Source of the DNA: Neelides folsomi
Taxonomy: Eukaryota > Arthropoda > Collembola > Neelipleona > Neelidae
DNA: 64,000 nt
NCBI GenBank assembly: GCA_034687125.1
Contig: JAQGBZ010000088.1
Span: 124,001 to 188,000 of the forward strand
Reading direction: 5' to 3'
Below the pieces are notes generated by a model. That model saw only the letters and a program-made list of their open reading frames with translations. It searched no databases and was not told the origin of the DNA. The position numbers were made by a program, and so were the translations under genes. Of this stretch, positions 33,601-45,900 are shown piece by piece; position 1 is the first letter of the stretch, and each line of letters opens with the position of its first letter.

Positions 33601-36600
33601 ATAATTATTAAATAGGGTTATACACGTTAAATACTGTATAAATTATTGATTGAATGGTTATTTTTAAAGATTACAATAAAATTAGACAATTTATTCGAAG
33701 AGATTTGTTTATTTTGCCATTTAATTGTTATTGTTTAATGTCTGATGGCATCGGATTACGGGTAAGAATAGGATATATATTAATTGTAATCAACAGGATA
33801 ATGGAGATTGTTCATCGTTAGGCTTAAAAATTACGCATAGCCATTCACAACATTAAATGAAGTTCGACTATTTAGCCTTTGGGTATGGAATAGAATTACG
33901 TACTTGTAGCTCAATTGTTCCAGTAATTTGTTCAGAGATTTCCATTCTACGGCTCTTGAGGGGAATTAACCGTGGGTTTCCCTCTACTCCGATTTCATCA
34001 ACGGAGAGAATGTTACAGCCGAGGAAACGAGCTCCAATTTGATCGTAGACTTCAAATAGGATTTCACCCGTCCCACCTCTGATGTTACTGAAATTAATCG
34101 AATTACTAATTAGAACAACGTTACGCAATGTTCTCTTCAACTTTGACCCATTTCTCTGTTTCCTCCATTTATTATTTATAATTTTATGTTGAATCCATTT
34201 TCGAGACAAATAACTTGAGCGTTTTCCTCCTCGTTGCATCGGAGGAATTTAGAAACTTTGAGAGTTAAATGACTCGGATCAATTTTCCCTCTCGTTCACT
34301 CAGCGTCAGTTCAAGTTCCTCATGAGTTTAATTATATGTGTTTATTTAAACAATGATGAGGAAACTTTGCCATAAACGCTCCATTTCACTTCCATTTTCC
34401 TAAATAAATAACTTAAGGATAATGGAAGCTCAATGTGCTTTGTTAGTGGCCAATCCTCTACTGCAATTTATTTGTGTCAATTAAAATGTTGGTAAACCAA
34501 GGGATTCATTTCATTTGATGGGCTGAGGATCATTGAAGGGAGCTTACAATACAAAGTTGTCCTTCCATTGAGGATTCTTCCCCTTCATCGGTTCTGTTTG
34601 ATACTTTTGAGGCGGATCATCAAGTTCGAGGACGCAGTAGGGTTCTTCACAGCCCTTTTGAAGCCCAATGTCTCTTCCTCCAACAACTTTCACAATGAGG
34701 TACTTTTTCTCCTTCCCCTGCAAAAATGGACACATGAGATTCTGCTGTCGTCATCATTTGTCTTTTACTGTCTTTCAGCAAAATATAAACGAGAATGAAA
34801 AGCCAATAGATGACATTTATATATCTCTATATGAAGGGAAGAAATTTAAGATGACCTAGTCTCTGCTCGGGATAATATCTCTTCGTTATCAAAACCAACG
34901 TAAAATATGAAACATAGTGCTCGTAAACTCGTAAATGTTTATAATGCAATCCCAGGTCATACATGTTCCGGAGTCTAATCTTGCTTAATACATAACACTC
35001 CTATGATATCTATCTAATTAATCTTCGTTAAATAAACTACTAAAATACATATTCCATTTATCCTACAGTTACACCCCAAAATGCTGCAATTTTCTTGGGT
35101 ATATAAAATACCCTGGAACATTGAACAAGTGAGAAGGCCGAATGGACATGACCTGTATTTTAAGTCAAGAGCTTATTTTTTATATCTAAAGTAGTGAAAT
35201 ATGGCCCGAGCGTTGCATTGCAGCTTTGCGGCATCAACGGTTTAAGTGTGGGAATGCAGTTGGAAGGGAAACAGTTTGAATGAAAAATGTAAAAATGTAT
35301 GACATACATGAGAAGAACGTCGACGGGAAAGGGGAGTAATTTTGGGGATGAGGGGGAAAGTGGGGAAAAGGTTGAGGTCGATGGAAAGGACAGCGTTGCG
35401 AATCGCTGCCGTCACTCCCTCGATCAAAGCTTCGTTCCCCTCCTTGTCGAGAGTTGTGGTGTGGGGGATGGACACGGCCACGTCAGGCCATCCGTCAAAC
35501 TTCATATTCGCCTTCTTCTCCGCCCCATCGAACGAAATGTTGAGTCGACCATTGAGGGTATCGACGAAGAAGTCCGACCTCGCCGCCGCTCCTTTAACTT
35601 TCGAGTAAAACGAGAGGACCCCGTTGAGACTCGTTTCACAGTCACAAGTCAATCTCTGCAAATAATAAAATCCTCGTATAAACCCACACAAAATTGGAGT
35701 TAACTACACATATAACTTTTAAATTCTCCTTTCGTGTCTGGCTGAACTCAAAACCCAATGTTCAATTCAACAATCTCCCTTCAAGGCTCAATGAGACATT
35801 AAAGTTTTTAATCTTTCTTTCCTCAAAATTAAGATAAATCAACTTTTCTCCTCCAAACTATTATTCGAACAACATCAATCTCTTTTTTCAATATTTGAAA
35901 TCGCGATTAGAACATTTTCTATATTAGCTCAAGAAACTCGACTCATTTACTTTTATACTCTCCCTCATTGAATGGGCGATATGTATAGGTATTTAAATAC
36001 ATTTCAGAAGGGCTATTGTACAACCAGGCATGGAGATATCAAGTGAAAAGAGCTCAATCTTACAATAACGTTGCTGCTCGCATGATGAGATTCCGCGTAG
36101 AGATTCTGTAGCGAGATCCTATCTCTGAACTTGAGAGCGAGGATTGTGGATGTCGACTGCGTCTGCCATATTTAAGACTCTTTTTAATAGCGTGTTTTCA
36201 ACTATAAAGGATTGAAGGAGCGAAGCATACACAATTTGAACCTCGTTTCATTATTGATTCGACATTCAACATGCATCCCACATCTGCATGCCACGTTGGA
36301 TTTGGGGAAATAAAAGTAGTTTTATTAAAGGAACCACTTCCCAATTTTTACCTTCTTTCCGCCGGAGTCCTTCAAAGAGTGATTCAAGGAGTCCATGAGT
36401 ATTTGAACTGCCTCGTCCCAAGTCCCATCCGAGACGGACCTGGGCGAGTAGATCCATTTGAACACGCCGTTTAAGTATTCATTGATGAGAGGGTCCGGGC
36501 CGAGACAAGGACCTTCATCATTTTCTCCGGAAAAGACCGTGGGTTGTTGCCTGGAAAAACTCGTACCGGCCCCGACAAGAACGATGTCGGGTTTCACTCC

Positions 36601-36990
36601 CCCACTCCCATTCATGGCATTGATATCCTTCTTATTCTTCCTCTTCCGTAGTTCGGCAGTCGGAGGCTCATCGTCATTCCCCGACTTCCGAACCGGGGAA
36701 GTTGGGGGAACCGGTCCTGGCAGCCCTGACGAATTTGACTGATTTGGGTCCGATGATTCACTGTAGGATTTCTCTTCTACGTCTGGCTTGGCCCCTTCGT
36801 TCTGGGCCTGGATGGGCGAGGGTCTGGAGAAGCGGACGTAGAGGAATTTGATCCCTGCGACGGCCAAGAAGAGAAAGATGATCCAACCGGTGAGTAGCAT
36901 TGAGATCGTGTCCATGTCACTGTCAGGGTTCCCACCTTCGAATACACAAATTAAATCATCCACACGGTCGGCGAGGTCGAACTCAAACAT
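30628..36990 (-). CDS. Membrane-anchored SMP-C2-C1 lipid-transfer protein, TMEM24/C2CD2L-like
   Basis: Probable ER-anchored lipid carrier at membrane contact sites. Twelve exons on the minus strand: 36990-36352, 36162-36064, 35655-35308, 34717-34548, 34087-33904, 33517-33305, 32465-32405, 32228-31922, 31799-31692, 31580-31428, 31365-31268, 30767-30628; total 2520 nt, or 839 residues, with phase kept at every join. Seen: an N-terminal signal-anchor helix at about 29-51; an SMP-like domain at about 165-360 (EAVQILMDSLNHSL, LNGRLNISFDGAEKKANMKF, DLNLFP); a C2 domain at about 365-480 (CVLELDDPPQKYQTEP, GTGEILFEVYD) that resembles C2CD2/TMEM24; a polybasic Ser/Thr-bearing patch from residue 573 (KTIKRRFSKGRS); and a complete C1 zinc finger at 701-750 with H-x12-C-x2-C spacing. 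TMEM24 lacks a C1, PDZD8 has one, so the family name is left open. If exon 10 were read through, translation would stop at 31424, just after the C1. Confidence 0.8.
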
Positions 36991-39900
36991 GGTGAAGGTC
37001 TTGACGGGTGTTTTGGGCAACTTCTCAATGGAACGGGATGAGGGGAACGATCACCTCAGGTGCGACTCCCTCCTTCATGTGAGAAGAAGAGACTGAGGAG
37101 AATTCCTCGGGATGTAATGAGCTACTACTGTACTTACTTAAGTAATTGGAAGAGGAAAATAGAGGGAAACAATTGGCGCAAGGAGCGTGTGAGAATTGGC
37201 TGAGGTTCTTACCATGGGAGTTCTTCACATTTCCAATGTTCTTCTTCCCGTTGGATTTCCTCTTGAGAGCGGCAGTAGGGCGGATGGGATGGCAATGACT
37301 AATTTTAGACACACTAGTTCTGCAGCATTGTGCATAATCAGAGAATCTGTATTAACTTTGCCACTGCTACAAGTTCCCCATGGCTCATCCGCCGAACTGA
37401 ACCGAGCCTCCCCGAATCCCAACTACCCGGGTGGAGACTAGATGGCCAAAGCGGTGGATTCCCGCTCCTCCGACCTCCTGGTTCCTCATCAATCATTTCC
37501 AACCTCAACTCTTTTAAATCCACTCTGGCCCCTTTCAACCGCCCACCTTGGCAGAACGCATTTCCACTTGGGTCGAAATCGATCTTGGGCATAACGACCA
37601 CAACTCACAATTTAAATTGTATCTCGGGGAGAGTGGAGAGGGAATTGGGAATTTGGAGCCTGACATTTCCGGTGGGTCGAGTCCTCACAAATGGGAGTAT
37701 ATGATCGTTGTCTCCGTCATCTTTTGTCTCCATTGTCTCTCACCTGTCGGGCGAGCGTCGATTCCGACCCCGATTAAATCCTTCGTGTGACATTTGAGCC
37801 GTGGCCTTTTGGAGTGGACGGAGGGGCTTCTGTGACTACTCTGTGACGGGAGATGAATTCGGCGAGGGAGACACGTTTCTCCCTCGCATCATTTCCTAAA
37901 ATGCTTCCCCCTGACGTGATACACTATTAAATGAGTTAAGATCTTTCTCGGGACATAAATTACGGGAGGGAGGTGGCTGACGGGAAATCGATATGGAAAA
38001 ACAATCTTTACATCCTTCACTTGTCGATCTCCTTATCTGGGGTGGGAAGGAGGGAGATCCGGGGTGAGTGAGAGTGTGTGAGCGAGATGAGCCTCGCTCC
38101 AATGCCTCCCAGCCCCATTATATTCTAATGAAGAGGAAAGTTTCTGCTGACAAACATAGGCCTCGATTAGAATCAATCAATTTGGGATGAGGATGAGCCG
38201 AGTTGAGCCCGTTTCCTTCTCGGACGTGCCCCGACTTCGCCCGCTCAACGAATGAGCCCATAATCTTAATTTAGGTATAAAGCATCTCGGAATATTTCTC
38301 CAAACGTCCACAGCATCATGCATGTAAAGAAGGGGAACGAGCCTTGGCGCCAATTTCCATCACAAATTCCCATCTCGTCCGCGCATTTTTCATGATTCCG
38401 CCTTTCCCGCCCGTTCCGGAGGTAGAAACAATTTGCGAGCTTATTTAGATTTACAGAGACGTAGTTGGAGCATTAAGAGGCTAATGGCTTCGGGCTCCTA
38501 AACGACCCTCATGAGTGATTAGCGTCGTCGTGGGGAGGGCGATGATGGATCAACTCAGCCGCCCGGCTGTCACCCACATCCTACAACAATTGATCTACCG
38601 GAGACTCAATAGATTTCCCCTCCCATTCTCCCACATTCACCTGATTCTTCTAGAAATTGAGTCTCGAGTGGGTCTCGATTCGGATAAAGCTTCTCATTAC
38701 GACTACTTCGCGAATCCTTCTCAATTACCTTCCAGAAGGGTCTTCGCGACTCCATGCAGAAAAAGACGATTGAATTTAATAAGGCTTCACTCCAGAGCCC
38801 TGTCACCCCGAAATTGCTTCCGCTAACCCAGGCGGCTCTCCCCAGCCCAACCTCAGACACCGAAATGAGATTTTTATTTATGACCCCACAATAAAAATAG
38901 TGTTGATTTATACGAGGGCCCCCGCCGCCCCGCCATAATCATCGATTATCCCTCTCAGGTCCATTAATTCCCGATATCAGGGGAGAGGATTAGGGCCGGA
39001 GTGTGGGAAGATATGAGGATTATCGCCTCCTTGACCCTCTCATTGGGGCCGGGGTGGTGGCGGGGCGGGGCGGGGAGATTTACGCTCTCCACAACGGGAG
39101 GAGTGTCTCCGGATAATTATCTCCAATGGTCAAATACGGTGATCAATAGATATTTATGGATTTTATCATTCCGGTCCTCTTTTTTCCGAGCCATTGGGCT
39201 GCAAGGGGATCGATCTCGCCCTCACCCCACTATTTACAGGCATAAATCTGTATGAAGGAGCCCCGCGAGTTCTCCGACCAACTTTGAAAGTCAAATCCAT
39301 GATGTTGTTTATGGGCCGTGTCAATCCATTTCTCCCCCATTGATTGAGGGGCACTTGAGGGAAGTGAGTTGGATGGTCGTGAGTTCCCTTCAAACCCCTC
39401 CGTCAGCTTGTGAGTCAGCTCAAAACGCATTCATATGACTTACTAACTAAATGTATAAAAGTATTAAAGTACTGAAGTGTAGTCACTGTGTGGGTTTGTC
39501 AGTCATGTACGTAAAGTACTACGTATGGTACATAGGAGTTAGTTACTTCCTCGGATATCCTCCCCGGCCTCTCTTTTGCAATTATTCAAATAGGGATCGA
39601 AAGAGGGATAATAGGGCATAGATGGGTTCTCTAAGCCCCATTACGCCCATTAGGAATGCAGACCCGAGGAGAGGCGATGACAACTGTGTGTGTTGTCCAC
39701 CGGCATGATGATTAAGGGAATTACGTGGAATTTGGCTCAATTGAGCTTCATTGATTATCGTCCTGATTCCCCTTTGTTGCTCCTTCCGGAGCGCAGAGGA
39801 AGAGCCAGCGCAGTGAGTGAATTTCCAGAGGCGACTCATCATCTCCCCACTCCACATAAAATAAGCAAATGGCACGCTCCCTCATCCATGAAAAAGGAGA

Positions 39901-42900
39901 AGAGGCCGAATGGAATTATTACTCTCCCTAATTCTCCCCATCCTCCTCACATGGACATCAAATGTCGGAGCGAGCCCTCGGGGGATCTCCTTCCGCCGCC
40001 GCTCCCTCCCCATTTTTATTCACTCCGACTGTCAATCTCGGCCAGCTTCCGTTCCAGCCTCCGTCGACACGCAGGAGAGAGACAATGGGAAACAAAACAA
40101 TCTCATTCACTCTCCTCTTGTTTGGCGAGAGAGTGATGAGGCTCTGAGCCAGTAATTGAATCACTACCAACTCGCTCTCTCGCCGATGATAATGACGGGA
40201 ATTTGAGTCGGCCATTCCGTGTAATTGGCGGCAAGGGAAATGTCGGCATAATATGTAAACAGGGACAGCTGGAGAACCCGCTGCGGTTCCTCAGCTCAAG
40301 GATCGCCCTTTAACGTCCGCAGCGGCGGAATTCGGGGAATAAACACTATGGGAATGTTTAGGAATCAGACTTGATTCCGAGACCACGAGCTGCTTTTATA
40401 CATTTCCCTGGGTTTATTATTCTCTAAAATATCAGAAGCGTAGAAGGCAGTAGAAGGTGATCATGGAGAGTTCAACGAGCCGGAGTAATAGGAGCAGGAT
40501 GTAATGGCAATAACAACGGCAGAGTTAATTTAAGAAAGAACAAAGTTCGTATTTAATTTCAAGGCGGTTTGAGGTAGAGAATAGAATCTAGAAGATCTAA
40601 TGATCGCTGCATATAATTCTACCTGGGTTGGAGAATAAATAAGATCTTGACGCAAGTATTCTTTTATGTGGTATAATTTTAATAATAGCAAAATGGTTCA
40701 TCCTACAGGTCTAAAAGACTTAGTTATTTCCCTAATGGGTTCAGACCTTTTGTTCATTTCAATACATTCTGTGATTCTGGTTTGCATTGGCTACATCCTG
40801 TAGTTTCCAAACTTTGATTACTTGATTGCCAACTTCATTAAAAATTTATATTCTTTAATATATTTTATAGAGTCATTATGGGGAGCATGCAGAGTGCCAA
40901 AATGCACGACACATATTATTTATTAGATTTATTGCGACAATTTATTAAAAAATAAATCGACCAATGACCAACAATTGAATGAAAAGGCCTCAAGGTAAAA
41001 GTGGAAGGTTGTAGGAAAGTAGTAAAGCCATAAATGCATTTATTAGGAAAAAATTCAGAATCTCGAGTTTTTGGTTTATCAGAAAGGAAACAATAATGTT
41101 TTGTGGAATAACTCTATCAAAGGCCTATCGAGAAAAGAAACTCAATCAAAGGAAAAGTTTAATCTTTATTTCTCCGATTCATAAATTCATTTTCATAAAT
41201 GTTTGTGGTTACAACATGCATACATCATCATATAATGATAAACCCGTTCATTTCGATTACAAAAATACCATTATGGTACTGATAATTCAGGTAAAAATAT
41301 CCATAGACATGCACGGAGTTTCCGCACCTTTCGAGAGATTTTTCAATGTTTTAATCCAAGTGGGGCAATGAAGTTGAATGATGGGGCAGGTGGATGTGTT
41401 GTTGGATGGCCCCTTTCGACGGCGGGGTCGGAATTTGAGTAATAACATAGTTCTGTGCGACAAACTGCAGAGGCGTGTGCCCGTGGGGTTATCGAGAAAG
41501 GGTGAATTTGTGCTAATCCTAACATAACATGCTAATGTTAATGAGAGTGGTCATATCTCGGTGTAAAACGACCCGGGAACAGCGGTTCTCTCCGGAGGGA
41601 GTCCCCCAACAACCCACGCTGCCCTCCCAATTATATGACATTCCATCGGGGGAACCTCGGGGAGAGATAAGGGCCCATTGCACGACATCATGAAACCTGT
41701 ACTCCTCCCGTGTTCCCTACCTTCAATTCCTCCCCCCCACTTCCGCTTCCAATAAAGTGGGCAACCCCGGCCGGCACAACACCCCCACGGCACAAGAAAA
41801 GGGAACGGGTGAAATATGGAGATCCCGAGATTGGGAGAACTTGTCGTGCTACCCTCCACTTACCGGACACTCCACCGAGAACCCGGACTCCCTATAAATA
41901 TATGCCTTGCATTCATTCCACAGCAGCTCCTCGGGTTTCCGAGCGGATAATGCGGAGTCTGAACACGTAGTTACGGTTTCGTTTTATGAATTATATTGCT
42001 TCACCTCCTTTCAAATGTAATCCGAGCCCGGGGAGTGTGCGAGGACTCCTCGCATGAAACCAAACCCGAAAAACTCTGGGAGAAACTCGAGGAGCGCCCG
42101 AGGGCCACCCTTCTCGGCCTCTCGAGGAATCCGCTAATTAAAAGATGGCCACTCCGACATTTGACATGAGGAGACAATAGGGGATGACGGCTGGGACACG
42201 GAGCACATCCTCGTAATTGGTGACTCACTATGATGGGATCGACAGGCGGGACATCGGCGGAGTGAGTAAGCAACCACCCTCCTCCATTTCATTCCATTGC
42301 CTTCACCCCCGAGCTCCCTTCCTCCTTCCTTCCGTCTCATCTACCCGGTTGGAGAGACAGAATATTAAAAGTCGCATTTCTCCACCCTCTAATCCTCCAT
42401 ACATTCTTCCATCATCGAACCCACCCTTTCTTCCAATATATGCAAAGTGGCGAAGTTCGGATGGGGAGGAATAATGGAACCAATGAGTACAAATCTTTCT
42501 CCGAGCCCATGACCGTCTCCGGTTGGAAATTAACACCTTCCCGATCCCCCTTGATGAAGAGAGGGAATGAAGAGGTTTGTATTTCCACAGAGTGAGGAGA
42601 TTTTTGAGGATCGTTTGAGTGGGGCTCTGGGTAAGTGTGCTGGAGTTTGGGGCGAACCTGGGGATTATCGTCCCGCAGCTGACGGGTGGGGGCGAGTGGA
42701 GACGGGGAGCAGACGCCGTTTCTGGCTCATTCGTACTCGGAACGTCCACAAGTCCACACGTTCCGTTTCTCCTCATGGACCACCGATGGAGTTCAATTTG
42801 TGCTAACGTGCAACCTGTTCCCTTTGTCTATTAAGATTACTTCTCCCGTAGTATGGAAAAATATTAGTGTAGAGATATTATATGGGAAATATTTGTTATT

Positions 42901-42972
42901 GAAACGTTCGTCCTAATCGTCATTAATTAATTCCTCCCATGGGCCGTCACTTTTGGAGGAACACGAGGTGAG
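36991..42972. other. 6-kb intergenic region between divergent SMP-C2-C1 and beat genes
   Basis: GC-richer than the preceding 20 kb. It must hold both promoters, since the flanking genes point away from each other. Longer open frames (37330-37704 +, 39690-40136 +, 42303-42776 -) have no family resemblance, no consistent splice neighbours and are typical of chance frames in GC-rich DNA. No tRNA, repeat array or transposase was seen. A non-coding 5' exon of either gene may be hidden here. Confidence 0.4.
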
Positions 42973-45900
42973 ATGATTGTCTCGGAAATCATGGCGACGT
43001 CAACGGCCCTCCTCCCGCTCTTCGCCCTTCTCTTCCATGGTAAGAGATCTTTGTTTTGAACATTGGGGTTTATGGCTGTTGTTGAGTAAACAATGGTCGT
43101 AAGTGTGTAAGTGTCGGAAATTCGGTGTTGGGTGGATGGGCTGATAGGGCGATTGGGAATGTGTAAGGGAAGAGTGGAGAAAGAGAATGTGTACCTTATC
43201 TCCAAGATTTCTTGTTTAATTTTCCAACCGGGTGAAGTGAAATGATTCGGGAGTGGAAGGTCGAGGCTTCTGGTGTTTATTTCTGAGGGCAATGAAAAAT
43301 ATAGGGATGATTGCTGGCTGTTGAAGACCTCATTACGACCTTCGGTGGAGTTGGAAAGCGGGCCTCCTGGGGGACAAGAGTTAATCACTTCTCGGCGGCC
43401 TTTTGAGTGAGAGTTGGAGAGTAATTAGCCGAGATTCTCCGAGTCTCTTTCTCCTATTCCCCCGCCACGGGAAGAAGGAGGGAGTTATTTCCATGAAGGC
43501 GGAGTGTTAAAGTAATTCCCTCTTTATTGTCCGCCGTGGATTTTATGAGGGACCAAACCCCCATTCTTCTTTACAGGGGCTGAATAAAACATTAAAAACA
43601 TGAGATGGAGGGAAGTTGGGAGCCTTCGGCGGCTCTCTCGCCCCGCCGACATCCATTACCTTTATTGCCGACCCCAATGAGGAGGGGTCCATTATTAATT
43701 AGGGGCCGGGCCGAAGCCGGCCCTCAATCTCCCCCAAACGTGGAGAAAAATGGGCGGAGGGGACAGAGATTAATTTAGCGGAACAAGGCTCTTCAATTCG
43801 AAGGCGGGATTAGTCTTGGATGTAAATAGGAGCGAAAGCGGTCGAAGACCCGTCGCTCCCTTTCTCCCGCACCATAAAACACACCGAGGGGAAAGCGAGA
43901 CCTTCACCATTTGAGATATAAAGAGGGATTCTTTCCTTCTTCGCCCTTTTGTTCGGGTGCGAAAAAGTGAGAGAGTGAAAAGAGAGCAATAAATGAGCGC
44001 CCAACTTTCCCAGCCACCCCGATGCAAAAAAGTTTTTTAATCCAATAAAATCGGCTCATATTTTCCCCAATCGGCCGAGATGGTGGTTGGTGGGGGCGGC
44101 CATCCTAATCATTCACTTGCCCATCTCATGAGGAAGAGTCATAAAGGCCCGAATCGGAATCACTTGTTCGAAGATTTCAGTGCGTGCAGAGGGGGAAGAA
44201 CTTTCCTTCGATCCAACCATAGGGGGGAGAGCAAAGACCAAGTCCGAACAAAGAGTTGGGAATTATTAGCCTCATTACGACTCGAGCAAAGTGCAGTGTA
44301 ATTCAATTTACTCGACGCTTTCTCATTGAAATATGATGATTGGGAAAAAATTAATTACGGAGCTCATCCTGGGAGGGAGAGGTTTTTCCCTCGCCAGCAG
44401 ATTCCAAACTTCCATTAATGCCTAAATACTAATAGCACAAAAATTAGTCTGGTACTTTTAACACCAGTGAATCTCCATGTTCCATGAGTTCCATCCTTTG
44501 CACCCGGAGACTTCATATGGCCATGACTCAACTTCCTCACAGCACCAGTGGCTGTAATTGGTGAGGGGATTGTGAATGTTGGTGAGTAAACTTGATAATG
44601 TAAATCCACCCTCCGTCTCGCTCTCCCTTACAAATACACACAAATAAATCGAAAGTGAATATTCGGGTCTGGCTTGTAGTATTTACGCCCTAAGTCGTGT
44701 GAGTGGCGTCGGTAAGTAAATTGAGTTATTTGTAGTGGGGCGGGGGTGGCAATGGGGGGATTCCGACCACACGGCTGGCCAGGTGTGCTGCCACAAGGAG
44801 CACACTTCACTCCACGCACACGGCCAATTTCCGATGTCAACTGAGGGATGGGGAGCGATAGGAGCACCGATAGGTTACGTGTATTCCTGACCAGGACCAG
44901 ATGGCGAGATCCCATATCTCGCCCTTGCCCTTCTTCAAAACATGGTCTAAATACTCCAGCTTGCATTATCCTCATTGCTATTATTATTATTATTATGATT
45001 ATTACTGTAAAAAAGTCTTACATAAATTGATCTCCCCCTGCCACACGGCAATTAGGGTTAATCCTATACATGGGATGGACTCTACCTTATCTCCGTCTTG
45101 GGCTCTCAGAGCTCCTTCAGGAGTGGGAAGGAGGAAATCCGGCGGTAATCGGACACAATGGCCTCATTACCCAATCAGACACAACAAGTGTGGAGTTGAA
45201 GCCCATTAGGCTCAGAAGCCGATCAATGATGAGCCATTAGGTCTAGTCCTCATAATTCATAACTCACTCACTCGTTAATCTCTGGGTTCCCAGGCACTCC
45301 ACAACCAGATTCCCACTTTCCAGAGCGGGGGCTGAGTGAGTGGATGAGGCCCATAAGAGCTCCCTGGGAATTCCCAACTTCTCCATGATCATCCTTCGCT
45401 GATCTGGCGTGGCAGGGCTTCTTGTTCTCAAATAAAATAATAGGAAGGAGGAAATGTTTGTTTGGGAGTGTAGAGTCCGGAAGTATCTCAGGAGCTCAGC
45501 AGGGGCCCGAGGTAATTCACATCTTTTCCCCATTAAGCTCCGCGGACGGGAGCTCCATATATGCGAATTGGGGCGGATTTGGAATCTCCTCGAGTGTCTT
45601 CATCGAGTGAGATTGTGGATTCTCGTGGCGTAGCCGGCGGCCCAACGTTTCCGATGCAAATTCCCCGTCGGGAGTGATTCGGTCCATCCTCATCTCCGGA
45701 GTGATGGATAGCATTAGGCGGCAGAGGCACGCGAGACGTCCGCCAGAGTGAACGAACGGGCTGGAAATGAGGATTTATTATTCACTCTGTGGAGCATTTC
45801 ACTCCACGGCGGCACCGCCGGCCCCGGCTCATCCCCGTGAGTGAGGTTTGAAGAAAAGGTGTGGAGGACACGCACCGCCCGGTCCAATCCTCAACATCGC

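Noticed and set aside
39690-40136. 148-codon plus-strand frame in the 6-kb intergenic region
   Set aside because: Composition is unbiased and low in information, with overlapping frames of similar length on both strands.
42303-42776. 157-codon minus-strand frame upstream of beat
   Set aside because: No family resemblance and no supporting splice neighbours; GC-rich chance frame.
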